64,000 bases of DNA from Microcella alkaliphila. GTDB lineage: Bacteria; Actinomycetota; Actinomycetes; Actinomycetales; Microbacteriaceae. Below are positions 45,260 to 53,861 of the stretch, piece after piece. The notes below the pieces were generated by a model, which made no database searches, was not told the origin of the DNA, and worked only from the letters and a program-made list of their open reading frames with translations. The position numbers and the translations under genes were made by a program. The stretch spans positions 2,232,001-2,296,000 of the forward strand of contig NZ_AP017315.1 of the NCBI RefSeq assembly GCF_002355395.1, in the 5' to 3' direction. How positions within the stretch are numbered: the stretch's first letter is position 1; the number at the start of each line of letters is the position of its first letter.

Positions 45260-46003
45260 TTAGGCTCCGGCTGCATCCAGGTGCGCTTGATACTGCTTGG
45301 TGACCTCCACCGCGTCGCCCACGGCCGCTAGTTTGCCCTGGTCAAGCCAGGCAACTTGATCGCACATATCGCGTACCTGAGCGAGTGAGTGCGTCACGAG
45401 GATGACGGTGCGGCCAGACTTGGTGAACTCGATGAACTTGTCTTGCGATTTCTTCTTAAACGCGCCATCGCCGACCGCTAGCACCTCGTCGACGACCAAG
45501 ATGTCGGGCTGGACATGAATTGCCACGGAAAATCCGAGCCGCACGTACATGCCTGACGAGTAGTTCTTCACGGGCTGATCAATGAATTTCTCCACGCCGG
45601 AAAACTCCACGATCTCATCGAATCGAGCCGTAATTTCCTTCTTGGACAGGCCCAAGATCGACCCATTGAGGAAGACGTTTTCTCGACCCGAGAGCTCGGG
45701 GTGGAATCCCGAACCCACCTCCAGGAGCGAGGCCGCCTTACCCTTCATCGTAATCGAGCCTTCGTCGGGGTGGAGGATTCTCGCGAGGCACTTCAGCAAC
45801 GTGGACTTTCCTGAACCGTTGCGACCGATCAAGCCGAACGTCGCACCCTTGGGGACGTCGAAACTCACGTCCCGCACTGCCCAAAAATCCTCGGCGACAG
45901 CCTTCTTGCCCCGCATGACCGCGGCCTTGAGCGATTGATTCCGCTCCTTGTACATCCGGAACTTCTTCGACACGTGATCGACGACGACGGCGGCCTCACT
46001 CAC
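45260..46003 (-). CDS. Polysaccharide ABC exporter, ATP-binding subunit (Wzt/TagH-like)
   Basis: A 247-aa ATPase: Walker A GRNGSGKST, the exporter-specific LLEVGSGFHPELSGRENVFLN stretch, signature YSSGMYVRLGFSVAI, Walker B ILVVDEVLAVGD and H-loop VTHS. It lacks the C-terminal carbohydrate-binding domain of long Wzt proteins, so export is probably not gated by chain-end recognition. GTG 46003 overlaps the permease stop by 4 nt. By eye it is less GC-rich than the genes to its left. It pairs with 46000-46818 to export a lipid-linked polymer. Confidence 0.93.
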   Translation of the reverse strand: MSEAAVVVDHVSKKFRMYKERNQSLKAAVMRGKKAVAEDFWAVRDVSFDVPKGATFGLIGRNGSGKSTLLKCLARILHPDEGSITMKGKAASLLEVGSGFHPELSGRENVFLNGSILGLSKKEITARFDEIVEFSGVEKFIDQPVKNYSSGMYVRLGFSVAIHVQPDILVVDEVLAVGDGAFKKKSQDKFIEFTKSGRTVILVTHSLAQVRDMCDQVAWLDQGKLAAVGDAVEVTKQYQAHLDAAGA

Positions 46004-46818
46004 AATAGCTCCGCCAATCGCTTTTCGTTTTTCTGGAAGACCAGGTACCCCAATGCGAAAACAACCCCGGCCCAACCTACGCACCACAAAGCGTCGTCCC
46101 ACAACGGGAGGCGGTTGTCGTACAGAAGATTGCGGAAGACCTCGACGAATCGCTCCATCGGGTTCAAGCGATAAACCTCGATGATCCACGACCCGTACTG
46201 CTCTGCGCCCTCACGCACGAGACTGATCGGGTAAATGATGGGCGTAAGGTACATCCACATTTGCAGCAACAGGGCGACGAAGTGCTGGGTATCGCGGAAA
46301 TGCACATTCAGGATCGCGAGCATCATCGCCAGCCCCACCGCAAACAACGCCAGAAGGACCATCCAGATCACGACGACAGGCAGGAATGGCAAAGGCATTC
46401 CCCCAAAAATCAGGAGGGCCAACGCCAGAACACCGAGCTCCATCGCCCAGGTCACCCCGGTCGACAGTGCGACCGACAGCGGAAGGTGCATCCGCGGGAA
46501 GTACACCTTCTTGATCAAGTTCGCATTCGACACGATCGAGGTCAGTCCACCGTTGACCACTCGCGTGAAGTAGAGCCAAGGAAGGAGCCCGCACATCAAC
46601 CAGAGAGGGTAGATGTTCAGGCCGCTGGGATCGCCTTCTGATGGCCGAGCCCGGAAGATGAAGCTGAACACCACCGTGTAAACGAGCATCAGCACAATGG
46701 GGTTTATGAGGGACCACAACTGGCCCAGGACGGTCCGTCGATACTTGCCGCTGACCTCACGCATCGTGAGATTCGCGAGCAGTTCGCGAGACGCGACCAA
46801 CTCTCTAAAGTTTGACAT
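46000..46818 (-). CDS. Polysaccharide ABC exporter, permease subunit (Wzm/TagG-like)
   Basis: A 272-aa ABC-2-type permease with six membrane spans. It has the N-terminal amphipathic region RELLANLTMREVSGKYRRTVLG, WSLINPIVLMLVYTVVFSFIF, NLIKKVYFPRMHLPLS and the late LNPMERFVEVFRNLLYD, all typical of Wzm/TagG. The ATG at 46818 (MSNFRELVASRELL) is chosen because the longer reading begins with a GTG at 46866 inside the terminal repeat of the adjacent insertion sequence. The IS starts 38 bp upstream of this ATG, so the native promoter is disturbed. Confidence 0.92.
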   Translation of the reverse strand: MSNFRELVASRELLANLTMREVSGKYRRTVLGQLWSLINPIVLMLVYTVVFSFIFRARPSEGDPSGLNIYPLWLMCGLLPWLYFTRVVNGGLTSIVSNANLIKKVYFPRMHLPLSVALSTGVTWAMELGVLALALLIFGGMPLPFLPVVVIWMVLLALFAVGLAMMLAILNVHFRDTQHFVALLLQMWMYLTPIIYPISLVREGAEQYGSWIIEVYRLNPMERFVEVFRNLLYDNRLPLWDDALWCVGWAGVVFALGYLVFQKNEKRLAELL

Positions 46819-46848
46819 CCAGATCTTTCGAGCGTGAGTGAGGCATGC

Positions 46849-46856
46849 CCATTCTA
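46849..46856. repeat. 8-bp target duplication, left copy (ISL3 element 1)
   Basis: CCATTCTA directly flanks the left end of the element and is repeated exactly at 48283-48290. Eight-base duplications are characteristic of ISL3-family transposition. On the minus strand the copy reads TAGAATGG, which includes a good -10 hexamer for wzm. Confidence 0.9.
46851..46856 (-). promoter_or_regulatory. Possible -10 hexamer of the wzm-wzt operon
   Basis: TAGAAT on the minus strand ends 32 nt before the wzm ATG and abuts the insertion sequence. If this is the native -10, the insertion has removed its -35, and any current -35 would lie in the IS end (inference). Confidence 0.35.
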
Positions 46857-48282
46857 GGCTCTTCACGATCGAGGGTGTAGGTGGGGTCTGAAGCCTCCGG
46901 CTTCGAGCAGGCTGCGCGCGACATAGTTCGTGAGGTTCCGGAAGCCGAGCGCAGATCCGCGGAGGTTTTCGAGCCGCCCGTTGATCGCCTCGGTCGGGCC
47001 GTTGGACGTTCCGGGCCGGTCGAAGAACGCGAGGATGTCCGTGGCGCGTTGCTTGAGGGTGCGGCCGAGCTTGCGCACTTCGACGAGCGCGGCCGGGACG
47101 CCCGTGCTGACCGCGTCGATCACCGACTGCATGGTCTGCTTGCCCTTCTTCTTGTCGGGTTCCCGGTACGCGGCGATCATGCGCTGGTAGATGCCCCAGG
47201 TCGCTTCCACCTCGACGCGCTCCTCGGCAGCGAACAGTGCGTCGAGCCGGTCGCGCTGCTTATCGGTGAGCAGGCTCGCTCCGGTGTGCAGGGTGCGGCG
47301 CGCCTGGTAGAGCGGGTCGCCTTTCATTCCGCGACGACCGAATAGGTCCTGCTGGACGCGACGCCGGCAGACATCCAACGCGTCACCGGCGAGGCGGACC
47401 ACGTGGAACGGATCCATGACGGGAACAGCGTCGGGCAGTTCCTCGGCGGCGGCGGTCTTGAACCCGGAGAAGCCGTCCATCGCGACCACCTCGATCCGTT
47501 TCGACCACTCCGCGGGGCGCTCGGCGAGCCACTGCTTGAACACGGCCTTCGAGCGGCCCTCGACCATGTCCAGCAGCCGCGCGGGGCCCGTCTTGTTGCG
47601 GGCCGGGGTGAGGTCGATGATCACGGTGACGTACTTGTCCCCGAACCTCGTGTGACGCCAGACGTGCTCGTCGACACCGATCGTGGTCACCCCTTCGAAC
47701 CGGCCCGGGTCGTCGATCAGCCGCCGCTTGCCTTCGGCGAGGACAGCGTCGTTCGCAGCGCTCCAGGACACGCCGAGACCTGCCGCGACGCGGGTCACCG
47801 TGAGGTGGTCGACGACGATGCCCCGCAGCGCCCATTCCAGACCGCCCCGGGAGATCTTCACCCGCGGCGCCGCCGCCCGTGTCATGTCCTGCCGCCACGT
47901 CCGGCGGCAGTGACCGCCCCGATACCGCCGCACCCGCACCAGCAGCGTCGTCGGCCGGTGCCCGAACGGCTCATGCGCCAGCCGACGCGTGACGCTGTCA
48001 CGGGCGACGCCTTCCGCGCCGCACTTCCGACACCACGGGTCTGTCTCCACCGGCCGGCACTCGATCGTCGCCCGGTCCCGCTCGATCAACTGACCGACAG
48101 CGACGAGCCCGAGCTCGTCGAGACGGCAGAACGTGGTCACGTCAGGGGTCGCGAACGTAGGGTTGAGCACGTCGAGGTCTTTCGGGATGGCGAGCGTGAA
48201 GAACTTCCATCCTCCGGGAGACCTCGACCCCTACCCGGCCACCGACGCGCTCACCCGACTACACCCTCGATCGCGAAGAGCC
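46857..48282 (-). mobile_element. ISL3-family insertion sequence, element 1 (complete)
   Basis: A 1,426-bp element. Its 24-bp terminal inverted repeats (46857-46880 and 48259-48282) begin GGCTCTTC and differ at one position. They are flanked by perfect 8-bp duplications (CCATTCTA). It contains one full-length ISL3-type transposase whose stop codon lies inside the left repeat. Intact ends, duplication and open frame indicate a recent, possibly active insertion between the divergent wzm and 48357 genes. Confidence 0.95.
46863..48170 (-). CDS. ISL3-family transposase, element 1
   Basis: A 435-aa DDE transposase. The N-terminal zinc-finger-like part has CRKCGAEGVARDS and HCRRTW; a helix-turn-helix region follows (LGVSWSAANDAVLAEGKRR). 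The catalytic core has TIGVDEHVWRHTR (first Asp), PVMDPFHVVRLAGDALD (second Asp) and GPTEAINGRLENLRGSALGFRN (Glu). The frame is uninterrupted. It is related to, but clearly different from, the transposase at 58965-60296. Confidence 0.95.
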   Translation of the reverse strand: MLNPTFATPDVTTFCRLDELGLVAVGQLIERDRATIECRPVETDPWCRKCGAEGVARDSVTRRLAHEPFGHRPTTLLVRVRRYRGGHCRRTWRQDMTRAAAPRVKISRGGLEWALRGIVVDHLTVTRVAAGLGVSWSAANDAVLAEGKRRLIDDPGRFEGVTTIGVDEHVWRHTRFGDKYVTVIIDLTPARNKTGPARLLDMVEGRSKAVFKQWLAERPAEWSKRIEVVAMDGFSGFKTAAAEELPDAVPVMDPFHVVRLAGDALDVCRRRVQQDLFGRRGMKGDPLYQARRTLHTGASLLTDKQRDRLDALFAAEERVEVEATWGIYQRMIAAYREPDKKKGKQTMQSVIDAVSTGVPAALVEVRKLGRTLKQRATDILAFFDRPGTSNGPTEAINGRLENLRGSALGFRNLTNYVARSLLEAGGFRPHLHPRS

Positions 48283-48290
48283 CCATTCTA
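48283..48290. repeat. 8-bp target duplication, right copy (ISL3 element 1)
   Basis: CCATTCTA, identical to 46849-46856, immediately follows the right inverted repeat. Confidence 0.9.
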
Positions 48291-48343
48291 GGGGCCCTCC
48301 CCGTCGGGCCGCGGTGAATACGCATGGCCTGACCCTCCGCCGG

Positions 48344-48349
48344 TAGAGT
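48344..48349 (+). promoter_or_regulatory. Leaderless-type -10 for the 48357 glycosyltransferase
   Basis: TAGAGT, 7 nt, then GTG at 48357. It overlaps the alternative GTG at 48348 and so argues for the 48357 start. Confidence 0.5.
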
Positions 48350-48356
48350 GCTCACC

Positions 48357-49727
48357 GTGCTGGTCTACTTCGTCAACCACAGTTCGGCGATAGACCACCT
48401 CGGCGGCTCCGAGCGGTCCCTTCTGAAATTGATCGATGACTGGATCGCAGCAGAGCCAACCCTTGAGCCGTATTTCATTACGCGAGCACCAGCGGGGTTG
48501 CTCGTCGAAGAACTGCGCGCCCGCTCCTGGGCGTATTCGCTAGTTCCCTACTCGGGGTGGGCGGTACCGCCACATGAAGCCGATTGCGAGTCCGTCGCCT
48601 ACCGCGCCTCGAAGGACTACCTGGCAGTCAAGACTATCCGCCGACTTATGGAGTCCCGACGCCCAGATCTCGTCGTGACAAACACGCTTGTCGCACCCTG
48701 GGGGGCGTTCGTTGCGCAATCGCTGGGCATCCCACACGCGTGGATCGTGCGAGAGTTTGGCGACCTTGATCATGGGCTGCGTTTCGTGTCGGGTCGCGAA
48801 CAGACGCTGACTGACATCGGCCGGTTGTCGGAACTTGTCGTGGTGAACTCACATGCGGTGAAGAAGCACCTCCAGCCTTTCGTCGACGCGAAAAAGCTCG
48901 TCGTCGTGTACCCCACGGTCGATAGCGCTCAGGTGCAGGTTCAAGCCGCAGAGCCCTTGGCCGCGCGGGCCTTCCCCGAGCGTGATGCCGGCCTCAAGAT
49001 CACGGTGGTCGGTCGGCTTGCTCCGTCGAAGGGGCAATGGCGCGTGGTTGAAGCTCTCGGCGAGCTCCACCGTCGTGGTTTCGCCGCGAGCGTGTGCCTG
49101 GTCGGGGCCTCCATGGAACCAGACCATCCCCGCAAACTGCGCTCCCGCTCCCACCAACTGGGTGTCGCCGACTATCTCTCGATCGTCGGCGAACAGTCCA
49201 ACCCTTGGCCTTTCTGCGCGGCCGCGGACGTGTGCGTCACTCCGTCAACCCAAGAAGCGTTCGGTAGGACAACCTTGGAATACCTTTGGCTCGGGAAGCC
49301 CGTGATCGCAACGAACAGCGGGGGAAGTGCCGAACTGGTTAAGGACACCCACAACGGCTTCCTCTTCGATGCAGATGCGCCCGGCCAGCTCGCCGACCGC
49401 CTACAGCGCTACATCGAAGCTCCGGACCTTCTGAGGCTTCATGCGCTGGCTGCTCGGCAGCACGCCGAGTCGCTCGCCTCTCCAGAGTGGAGCAACTTAG
49501 CCGCGATTGAACGACTCTCAGCGGTCGCTTCCGCAGTCCCACGCTCGTCAGGTGACGTTGCCGACGAGTGGTTCGCAAAAGTCGGTTATCGACCCGGCCG
49601 CTCGAGACTGGGCGTCATCGTTCGGTATCGCTATCGTCGCCTGGTCACTCGCACGCGAAACTTCCTGACTGATCCCGTGGGGTCGGTAAGGCGAAAGCTA
49701 CGTCGGGCGGAGCACCCCGGTGGCTAG
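48357..49727 (+). CDS. Glycosyltransferase family 4 protein
   Basis: A 456-aa GT-B enzyme starting LVYFVNHSSAIDHLGGSER. It contains VTNTLVAPWGAFVAQSLGIPH, VVVNSHAVKKHL, TVVGRLAPSKGQWRVVEAL, and the donor-site motif EAFGRTTLEYLWLGKPVIAT with NSGGSAELV. The start at 48357 rather than 48348 follows from the TAGAGT hexamer. The 3' end overlaps the next glycosyltransferase by 8 nt (GTGGCTAG). A basic C-terminal tail (YRYRRLVTRTRNFL) may bind the membrane. By eye the codon use is less GC-rich than in the left half of the window. Confidence 0.88.
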   Translation: MLVYFVNHSSAIDHLGGSERSLLKLIDDWIAAEPTLEPYFITRAPAGLLVEELRARSWAYSLVPYSGWAVPPHEADCESVAYRASKDYLAVKTIRRLMESRRPDLVVTNTLVAPWGAFVAQSLGIPHAWIVREFGDLDHGLRFVSGREQTLTDIGRLSELVVVNSHAVKKHLQPFVDAKKLVVVYPTVDSAQVQVQAAEPLAARAFPERDAGLKITVVGRLAPSKGQWRVVEALGELHRRGFAASVCLVGASMEPDHPRKLRSRSHQLGVADYLSIVGEQSNPWPFCAAADVCVTPSTQEAFGRTTLEYLWLGKPVIATNSGGSAELVKDTHNGFLFDADAPGQLADRLQRYIEAPDLLRLHALAARQHAESLASPEWSNLAAIERLSAVASAVPRSSGDVADEWFAKVGYRPGRSRLGVIVRYRYRRLVTRTRNFLTDPVGSVRRKLRRAEHPGG

Positions 49728-51027
49728 TCGACGCCCCATCACCGTGGTCGTGCCTGTGTACGGTGATGCGCCGAGTCTCTTACGCTGTGTGGAGTCGCTC
49801 GTTGACTCTATTGATCAGTCCAAAGACGCCGTTCTGTTCGTCAACGATCGCGGTCCGGACTTCGATCAGCTCGAGAGCCTGCTGAAGGCAACGTGCGACG
49901 TGAACCCGGCCTTTCGATACGAGCGGAACATCCGCAACTTGGGCTTCGTGCATACCTGCAATCGCGCGGTCTTCGAACTTGATTCGAGTGGCAACGATGT
50001 CCTAATTCTCAATAGTGACGCAATTCTCCCTCAGGGAGGTCTCGACGAGTTAGGCGAGGTCCTGCACGCCCGAAGTAACCATGGCGCGGTGTGCGCTCGT
50101 AGCAATAACGCCACCATCGCGAGTTTCCCGTTCCGCACTGCTCGGGCCCGCCCATCGCGAAGCTTCGCGCACTCGGAGTGGGTGCACCTTCTGCTCAAGA
50201 CGAGGCTTCCACGCTTCACGTATGCACCTGTCGCGATGGGCTTTTGTCTCGCTGTAAGGCGAGATGTAGTGGACGCCCATGGCCTCTTTGATCCAGCGTT
50301 TTCGCCCGGTTACGGAGAGGAGAATGATTTCTGCCTGCGCATCGGGCGTGCCGGATGGCGCTCTGTCATGGCGAATCGGGTTCTCGTCGAGCATGAGGGG
50401 GCGAGGAGCTTTCGCTCCACTCGACGTGCCCGACTTCGGGCGGCCCATGAAAAGATCCTGAACCAGCGCTACCCGAACTATGTCCAACTCGTGCGTGAGC
50501 ACCTGTGGACAGGCGTGGACCCTGTAGACGTTTGGGCGGATGTGCTCACACAACACAGCTTGCCGCCACGAGTCGCGCTGTTTACCGAGGCCTTTGGACC
50601 TAGCCCTCAGCTGAAGAAGGCCGTCAAGGAGGCCCGTGACCTACAGCTCACCGTTGTTGCGCGAACGCTGTCCTCTGCCCAGAAGTTCGGCGCTCCTGAG
50701 TCGCTTATCTTCGGTGAAGAAGAGGGTCGCGTTTGGGACGCGGCGGTGGTCGACGCAGAGGTTGATAGCGAAGCTGCGCGACGCGCGTGCCGAGCAGCGC
50801 CCCGTCTGCTTTCTTCCCTGGATGTTTCGACCGCCGGCCTGGCCGCGTCAGCCATCGACGACTCCGCGATTCGCGCGGCGTGGGACCGCGGGACGCATCT
50901 CCTTGCTGAATCGGGAATACCACCCGCTCCGGCGGTGCGACTTCGTACACGACTACGCGGGGTGGCGGAGCGTCGCGCGCCCTTCCTTCTGACGTTAGCT
51001 CAGCGGTTCACGAGCCGCTCGAGGTAG
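49720..51027 (+). CDS. Glycosyltransferase family 2 with extra C-terminal domain
   Basis: A 435-aa protein. The GT-A domain (about 1-270) has [58 protein letters not shown] (metal site) and [20 protein letters not shown]. The last 160 residues (from [15 protein letters not shown]) form a separate domain I cannot identify. Its first 250 residues resemble the N-terminal domain of the 1,047-aa protein at 53862-57005. The gene overlaps the preceding gene by 8 nt and the convergent rmlA by 28 bp. Confidence 0.83.
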   Translation: MASRRPITVVVPVYGDAPSLLRCVESLVDSIDQSKDAVLFVNDRGPDFDQLESLLKATCDVNPAFRYERNIRNLGFVHTCNRAVFELDSSGNDVLILNSDAILPQGGLDELGEVLHARSNHGAVCARSNNATIASFPFRTARARPSRSFAHSEWVHLLLKTRLPRFTYAPVAMGFCLAVRRDVVDAHGLFDPAFSPGYGEENDFCLRIGRAGWRSVMANRVLVEHEGARSFRSTRRARLRAAHEKILNQRYPNYVQLVREHLWTGVDPVDVWADVLTQHSLPPRVALFTEAFGPSPQLKKAVKEARDLQLTVVARTLSSAQKFGAPESLIFGEEEGRVWDAAVVDAEVDSEAARRACRAAPRLLSSLDVSTAGLAASAIDDSAIRAAWDRGTHLLAESGIPPAPAVRLRTRLRGVAERRAPFLLTLAQRFTSRSR

Positions 51028-51863
51028 GTGCCGTAGCCGCTCTTGACGAGCGGGCGCGCGAGCTCACGCAGTTGATCGTCACTGATCCATCCAGCGCGCC
51101 ACGCAATCTCCTCCACACAGCCGATCTTGAGGCCCTGCCTGTGCTCGATCACGCGGACGTACTCGGCAGCCTCCATCATCGAGTCCACGGTTCCGGTATC
51201 CAGCCACGCGGTCCCCCTGTCGAGCACGCTCACCTGCAACTTGCCCAATTGGAGGTAGTGGTCGTTTACGGATGAGATCTCGAGCTCGCCACGAGCGCTC
51301 GGTGTGATGTTCTTGGCAACTTCAACGACGGTGTTGTCATAGAAGTAGAGCCCGGGAACCGCGAATTGGCTCTTCGGTTCTGCGGGCTTCTCTTCAATCG
51401 ATACTGCGGTCATGGAGTCGTCGAACTCCACGACTCCATAGGCAGTTGGGTCGGCCACTTGGTAGGCGAATATCACTCCTCCGTCGATCTGGTTGAGTGA
51501 CCTCAGAGACGATCCCAACCCCGAACCATGGAAGATGTTGTCACCGAGTACAAGCGCAACGTTGTCTGAGCCGATGAACTCTTCCCCGATGATGAAGGCT
51601 TGTGCTAGGCCATCGGGGCTGGGCTGCACAGCGTAGGTGATCGACATCCCCAACTGAGATCCGTCGCCGAGCAGCGCCTGGAATTGTGCGTTCTGTTCGG
51701 GAGTCGTGATGACAAGAACATTACGGATGTCCGCCATCATGAGCGTAGAGAGCGGGTAGTAGATCATGGGCTTGTCGTAGATCGGCATCAACTGCTTGGA
51801 GATGCCTTTGGTAATCGGCCACAGGCGCGTGCCTGAGCCGCCCGCCAAGATGATGCCCTTCAT
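51000..51863 (-). CDS. rmlA: Glucose-1-phosphate thymidylyltransferase
   Basis: A 287-aa nucleotidyltransferase making dTDP-glucose, step 1 of dTDP-L-rhamnose synthesis. Motifs: [77 protein letters not shown] and [10 protein letters not shown]. The ATG at 51863 lies in a 4-nt ATGA overlap with the rmlC stop; a longer reading would add residues encoded within rmlC. Partner enzymes RmlB and RmlD are encoded at 61488-63334. Confidence 0.96.
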   Translation of the reverse strand: MKGIILAGGSGTRLWPITKGISKQLMPIYDKPMIYYPLSTLMMADIRNVLVITTPEQNAQFQALLGDGSQLGMSITYAVQPSPDGLAQAFIIGEEFIGSDNVALVLGDNIFHGSGLGSSLRSLNQIDGGVIFAYQVADPTAYGVVEFDDSMTAVSIEEKPAEPKSQFAVPGLYFYDNTVVEVAKNITPSARGELEISSVNDHYLQLGKLQVSVLDRGTAWLDTGTVDSMMEAAEYVRVIEHRQGLKIGCVEEIAWRAGWISDDQLRELARPLVKSGYGTYLERLVNR

Positions 51864-52471
51864 CGATCGCCACCTTCCCGTCGGTACCACGCCACGCATT
51901 CGTCCCACCTCGGCAACAGGCCCTGCTCCTGAGCCTTCCGCAACGTCGGGGCTGCGGCATCTTTCGGAGAAAGGAGAGGTGCGCCGACAGCGTCGGGGAT
52001 CACCAGTGCGAGTTCTGCGTCCAGAGGGCTAATGCCGTGTTCGTGGGCGGGGCGATACACGCCTGACACCAAGTACGTGACCGTGGAGTTGTCCTCCAAC
52101 TCAAGGAACGCGTGACCACGGCCTTCGGCGAGATACACGGAGCGCCGCTTGTCTGCCTGAAGCACAACGGAGTCCCACTGCCCGTAGGTGGGCGAACCGA
52201 CTCGAATGTCGACAATGAAATCGATGATCGCCCCGCGGGCAACACTCACGTACTTCGCCTGCCCTGTGGGGACGTCCGCGAAGTGCACGCCCCTCAGTAC
52301 GCCGCGGTGAGAGACCGAAGTGTTCGCTTGACGCGGGGTGAAGCGGTGCCCCGCGCTGTCTTGGAGGACGTCGGTGAGGAAGGTTTCTGAGAAGGAGCCG
52401 CGCTCGTCCTCGAACATCGGTGATTCGATAAGGAAAGAGTCTGCAATCGCTAGCGCGTCAACATTCACCAT
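51860..52471 (-). CDS. rmlC: dTDP-4-dehydrorhamnose 3,5-epimerase
   Basis: A 203-aa cupin enzyme, step 3 of dTDP-L-rhamnose synthesis. Landmarks: [31 protein letters not shown] (the catalytic His region), [20 protein letters not shown] and [22 protein letters not shown]. The ATG at 52471 is about 65 bp from the divergent WbpA-like gene. It is translationally coupled to rmlA, so rmlC-rmlA form a two-gene operon. Confidence 0.95.
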   Translation of the reverse strand: MVNVDALAIADSFLIESPMFEDERGSFSETFLTDVLQDSAGHRFTPRQANTSVSHRGVLRGVHFADVPTGQAKYVSVARGAIIDFIVDIRVGSPTYGQWDSVVLQADKRRSVYLAEGRGHAFLELEDNSTVTYLVSGVYRPAHEHGISPLDAELALVIPDAVGAPLLSPKDAAAPTLRKAQEQGLLPRWDECVAWYRREGGDR

Positions 52472-52523
52472 GAGACCTTATCGCGCTGTCGGCGCGGAGG
52501 TCGGTCGCCAATTGGACCTGCAC

Positions 52524-52529
52524 TAGCCT
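52524..52529 (+). promoter_or_regulatory. Leaderless-type -10 for the WbpA-like gene
   Basis: TAGCCT followed by GGAAAA and then GTG at about 52536. Coordinates may be off by two bases. Confidence 0.45.
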
Positions 52530-52535
52530 GGAAAA

Positions 52536-53840
52536 GTGCGCCACGTCGGCGCGGACCTCGTGGAGAAAAACATCGTGGACTCACAAATCAGGGTTGTCGT
52601 CGTCGGACAGGGATACGTCGGGCTCCCGCTCGCGCAGGGCATGGCTCGCGCAGGACTCAGCGTCACCGGGCTCGACTTGAATCAAGACACGGTTTCCCTC
52701 CTGAACGCGGGCTCATCGCACATCGACGACCTCAGCGATAGCGACGTGCGCGAGATGCTCGATCTCGGCTATCAGGCTAGTGACGACGTGTCCGTGGTGT
52801 CGTCGGCGGACGTCGTCGTGATCTGTGTGCCGACTCCTCTCGGGGAAGCCGGAGAACCGGACTTGAGGGCTGTCGAAGGCGCCGCACGGTCGGTGGCGAA
52901 GCACCTGTCTCCCGGTTGCCTCATCATTCTTGAATCCACGACGTATCCCGGGACGACGGACGAGCTGCTCCTGCCCATCTTCCAGGCAGAGGGCCACCGA
53001 ATCGACGAGGACTTCTACCTCGCGTTTTCGCCGGAACGCATCGACCCGGGTAACGCGACGTACGGGCTGACCAATACGCCCAAAGTTGTGGGAGGTGTCA
53101 CTCCTGCGTCCACCGAGAAGAGTGTCACGTTCTACTCCCGCTTCGTCGAGCGAGTAGTACAGACACGAGGCTCCCGGGAGGCCGAGACCGCGAAGCTTCT
53201 CGAGAACACCTACCGGCACATCAACATCGCCTTGGTCAACGAGATGGCGAAGTTCTGCAAAGAGCTCGACATCGACATCTGGGACGTTATCAATGCTGCC
53301 GCGACGAAGCCATTCGGTTTCCAAGCGTTCTACCCCGGACCTGGCGTGGGGGGCCACTGCATTCCGATCGATCCCAACTACTTGAGCTACGAGGTCCAGC
53401 GAAAGCTCGGGCATCCGTTCCGATTTGTGCAGCTCGCGCAAGAGATCAACAACTCGATGCCCCAATACATCGTCAGTCGTGCGCAAGATCTCCTCAATGA
53501 GCACAAACTGCCACTCAACGGCAGCAGAGTCTTACTTCTCGGGGTGACCTACAAGGCGAACATCTCGGATCAAAGGGAATCACCGGCGACCGACATTGCC
53601 GACCGCCTCGCCGCACGCGGATGTGTGGTCTCGTATCACGACCCCTACGTAGACGAGTGGTCCACTGAGTCACTCTCGCTCACGACGGTCGCTGATCCCG
53701 TGACCGCCGCCGCGGACAACGACTTGGTGATTCTCCTGCAGGCACACCGGGGTTACGATCTGGCCCGGATCACATCCAGTGCCAAGGTTCTGTTCGACAC
53801 GCGCGGTGTCACGTCGGGCGCCGACGCCGTTCGGCTCTAG
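52536..53840 (+). CDS. UDP-N-acetyl-D-glucosamine 6-dehydrogenase, WbpA-like
   Basis: A 434-aa nucleotide-sugar dehydrogenase: VVVVGQGYVGLPLAQGMARAG (NAD motif), CVPTPLGEAGEPDL, ESTTYPGTTDELLLP, FSPERIDPGN, ENTYRHINIALVNEMA and the catalytic cysteine in FYPGPGVGGHCIPIDPNYLS. GHCIPIDPxYL and YPGTT(D/E)E are typical of the WbpA/TviB branch that oxidises UDP-GlcNAc to UDP-GlcNAc-uronic acid. This would provide the substrate of the WbpB-like enzyme at 34025-35014. The first 15 residues precede the Rossmann fold; the leaderless hexamer upstream supports this start. Confidence 0.9.
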   Translation: MRHVGADLVEKNIVDSQIRVVVVGQGYVGLPLAQGMARAGLSVTGLDLNQDTVSLLNAGSSHIDDLSDSDVREMLDLGYQASDDVSVVSSADVVVICVPTPLGEAGEPDLRAVEGAARSVAKHLSPGCLIILESTTYPGTTDELLLPIFQAEGHRIDEDFYLAFSPERIDPGNATYGLTNTPKVVGGVTPASTEKSVTFYSRFVERVVQTRGSREAETAKLLENTYRHINIALVNEMAKFCKELDIDIWDVINAAATKPFGFQAFYPGPGVGGHCIPIDPNYLSYEVQRKLGHPFRFVQLAQEINNSMPQYIVSRAQDLLNEHKLPLNGSRVLLLGVTYKANISDQRESPATDIADRLAARGCVVSYHDPYVDEWSTESLSLTTVADPVTAAADNDLVILLQAHRGYDLARITSSAKVLFDTRGVTSGADAVRL

Positions 53841-53861
53841 CTGGCCCCACGTCTGGCCTCC

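Noticed and set aside
46819..46866. Sixteen-residue N-terminal extension of the Wzm-like permease starting at GTG 46866
   Set aside because: The codon lies inside the terminal repeat of the ISL3 element, so it is an insertion artefact.
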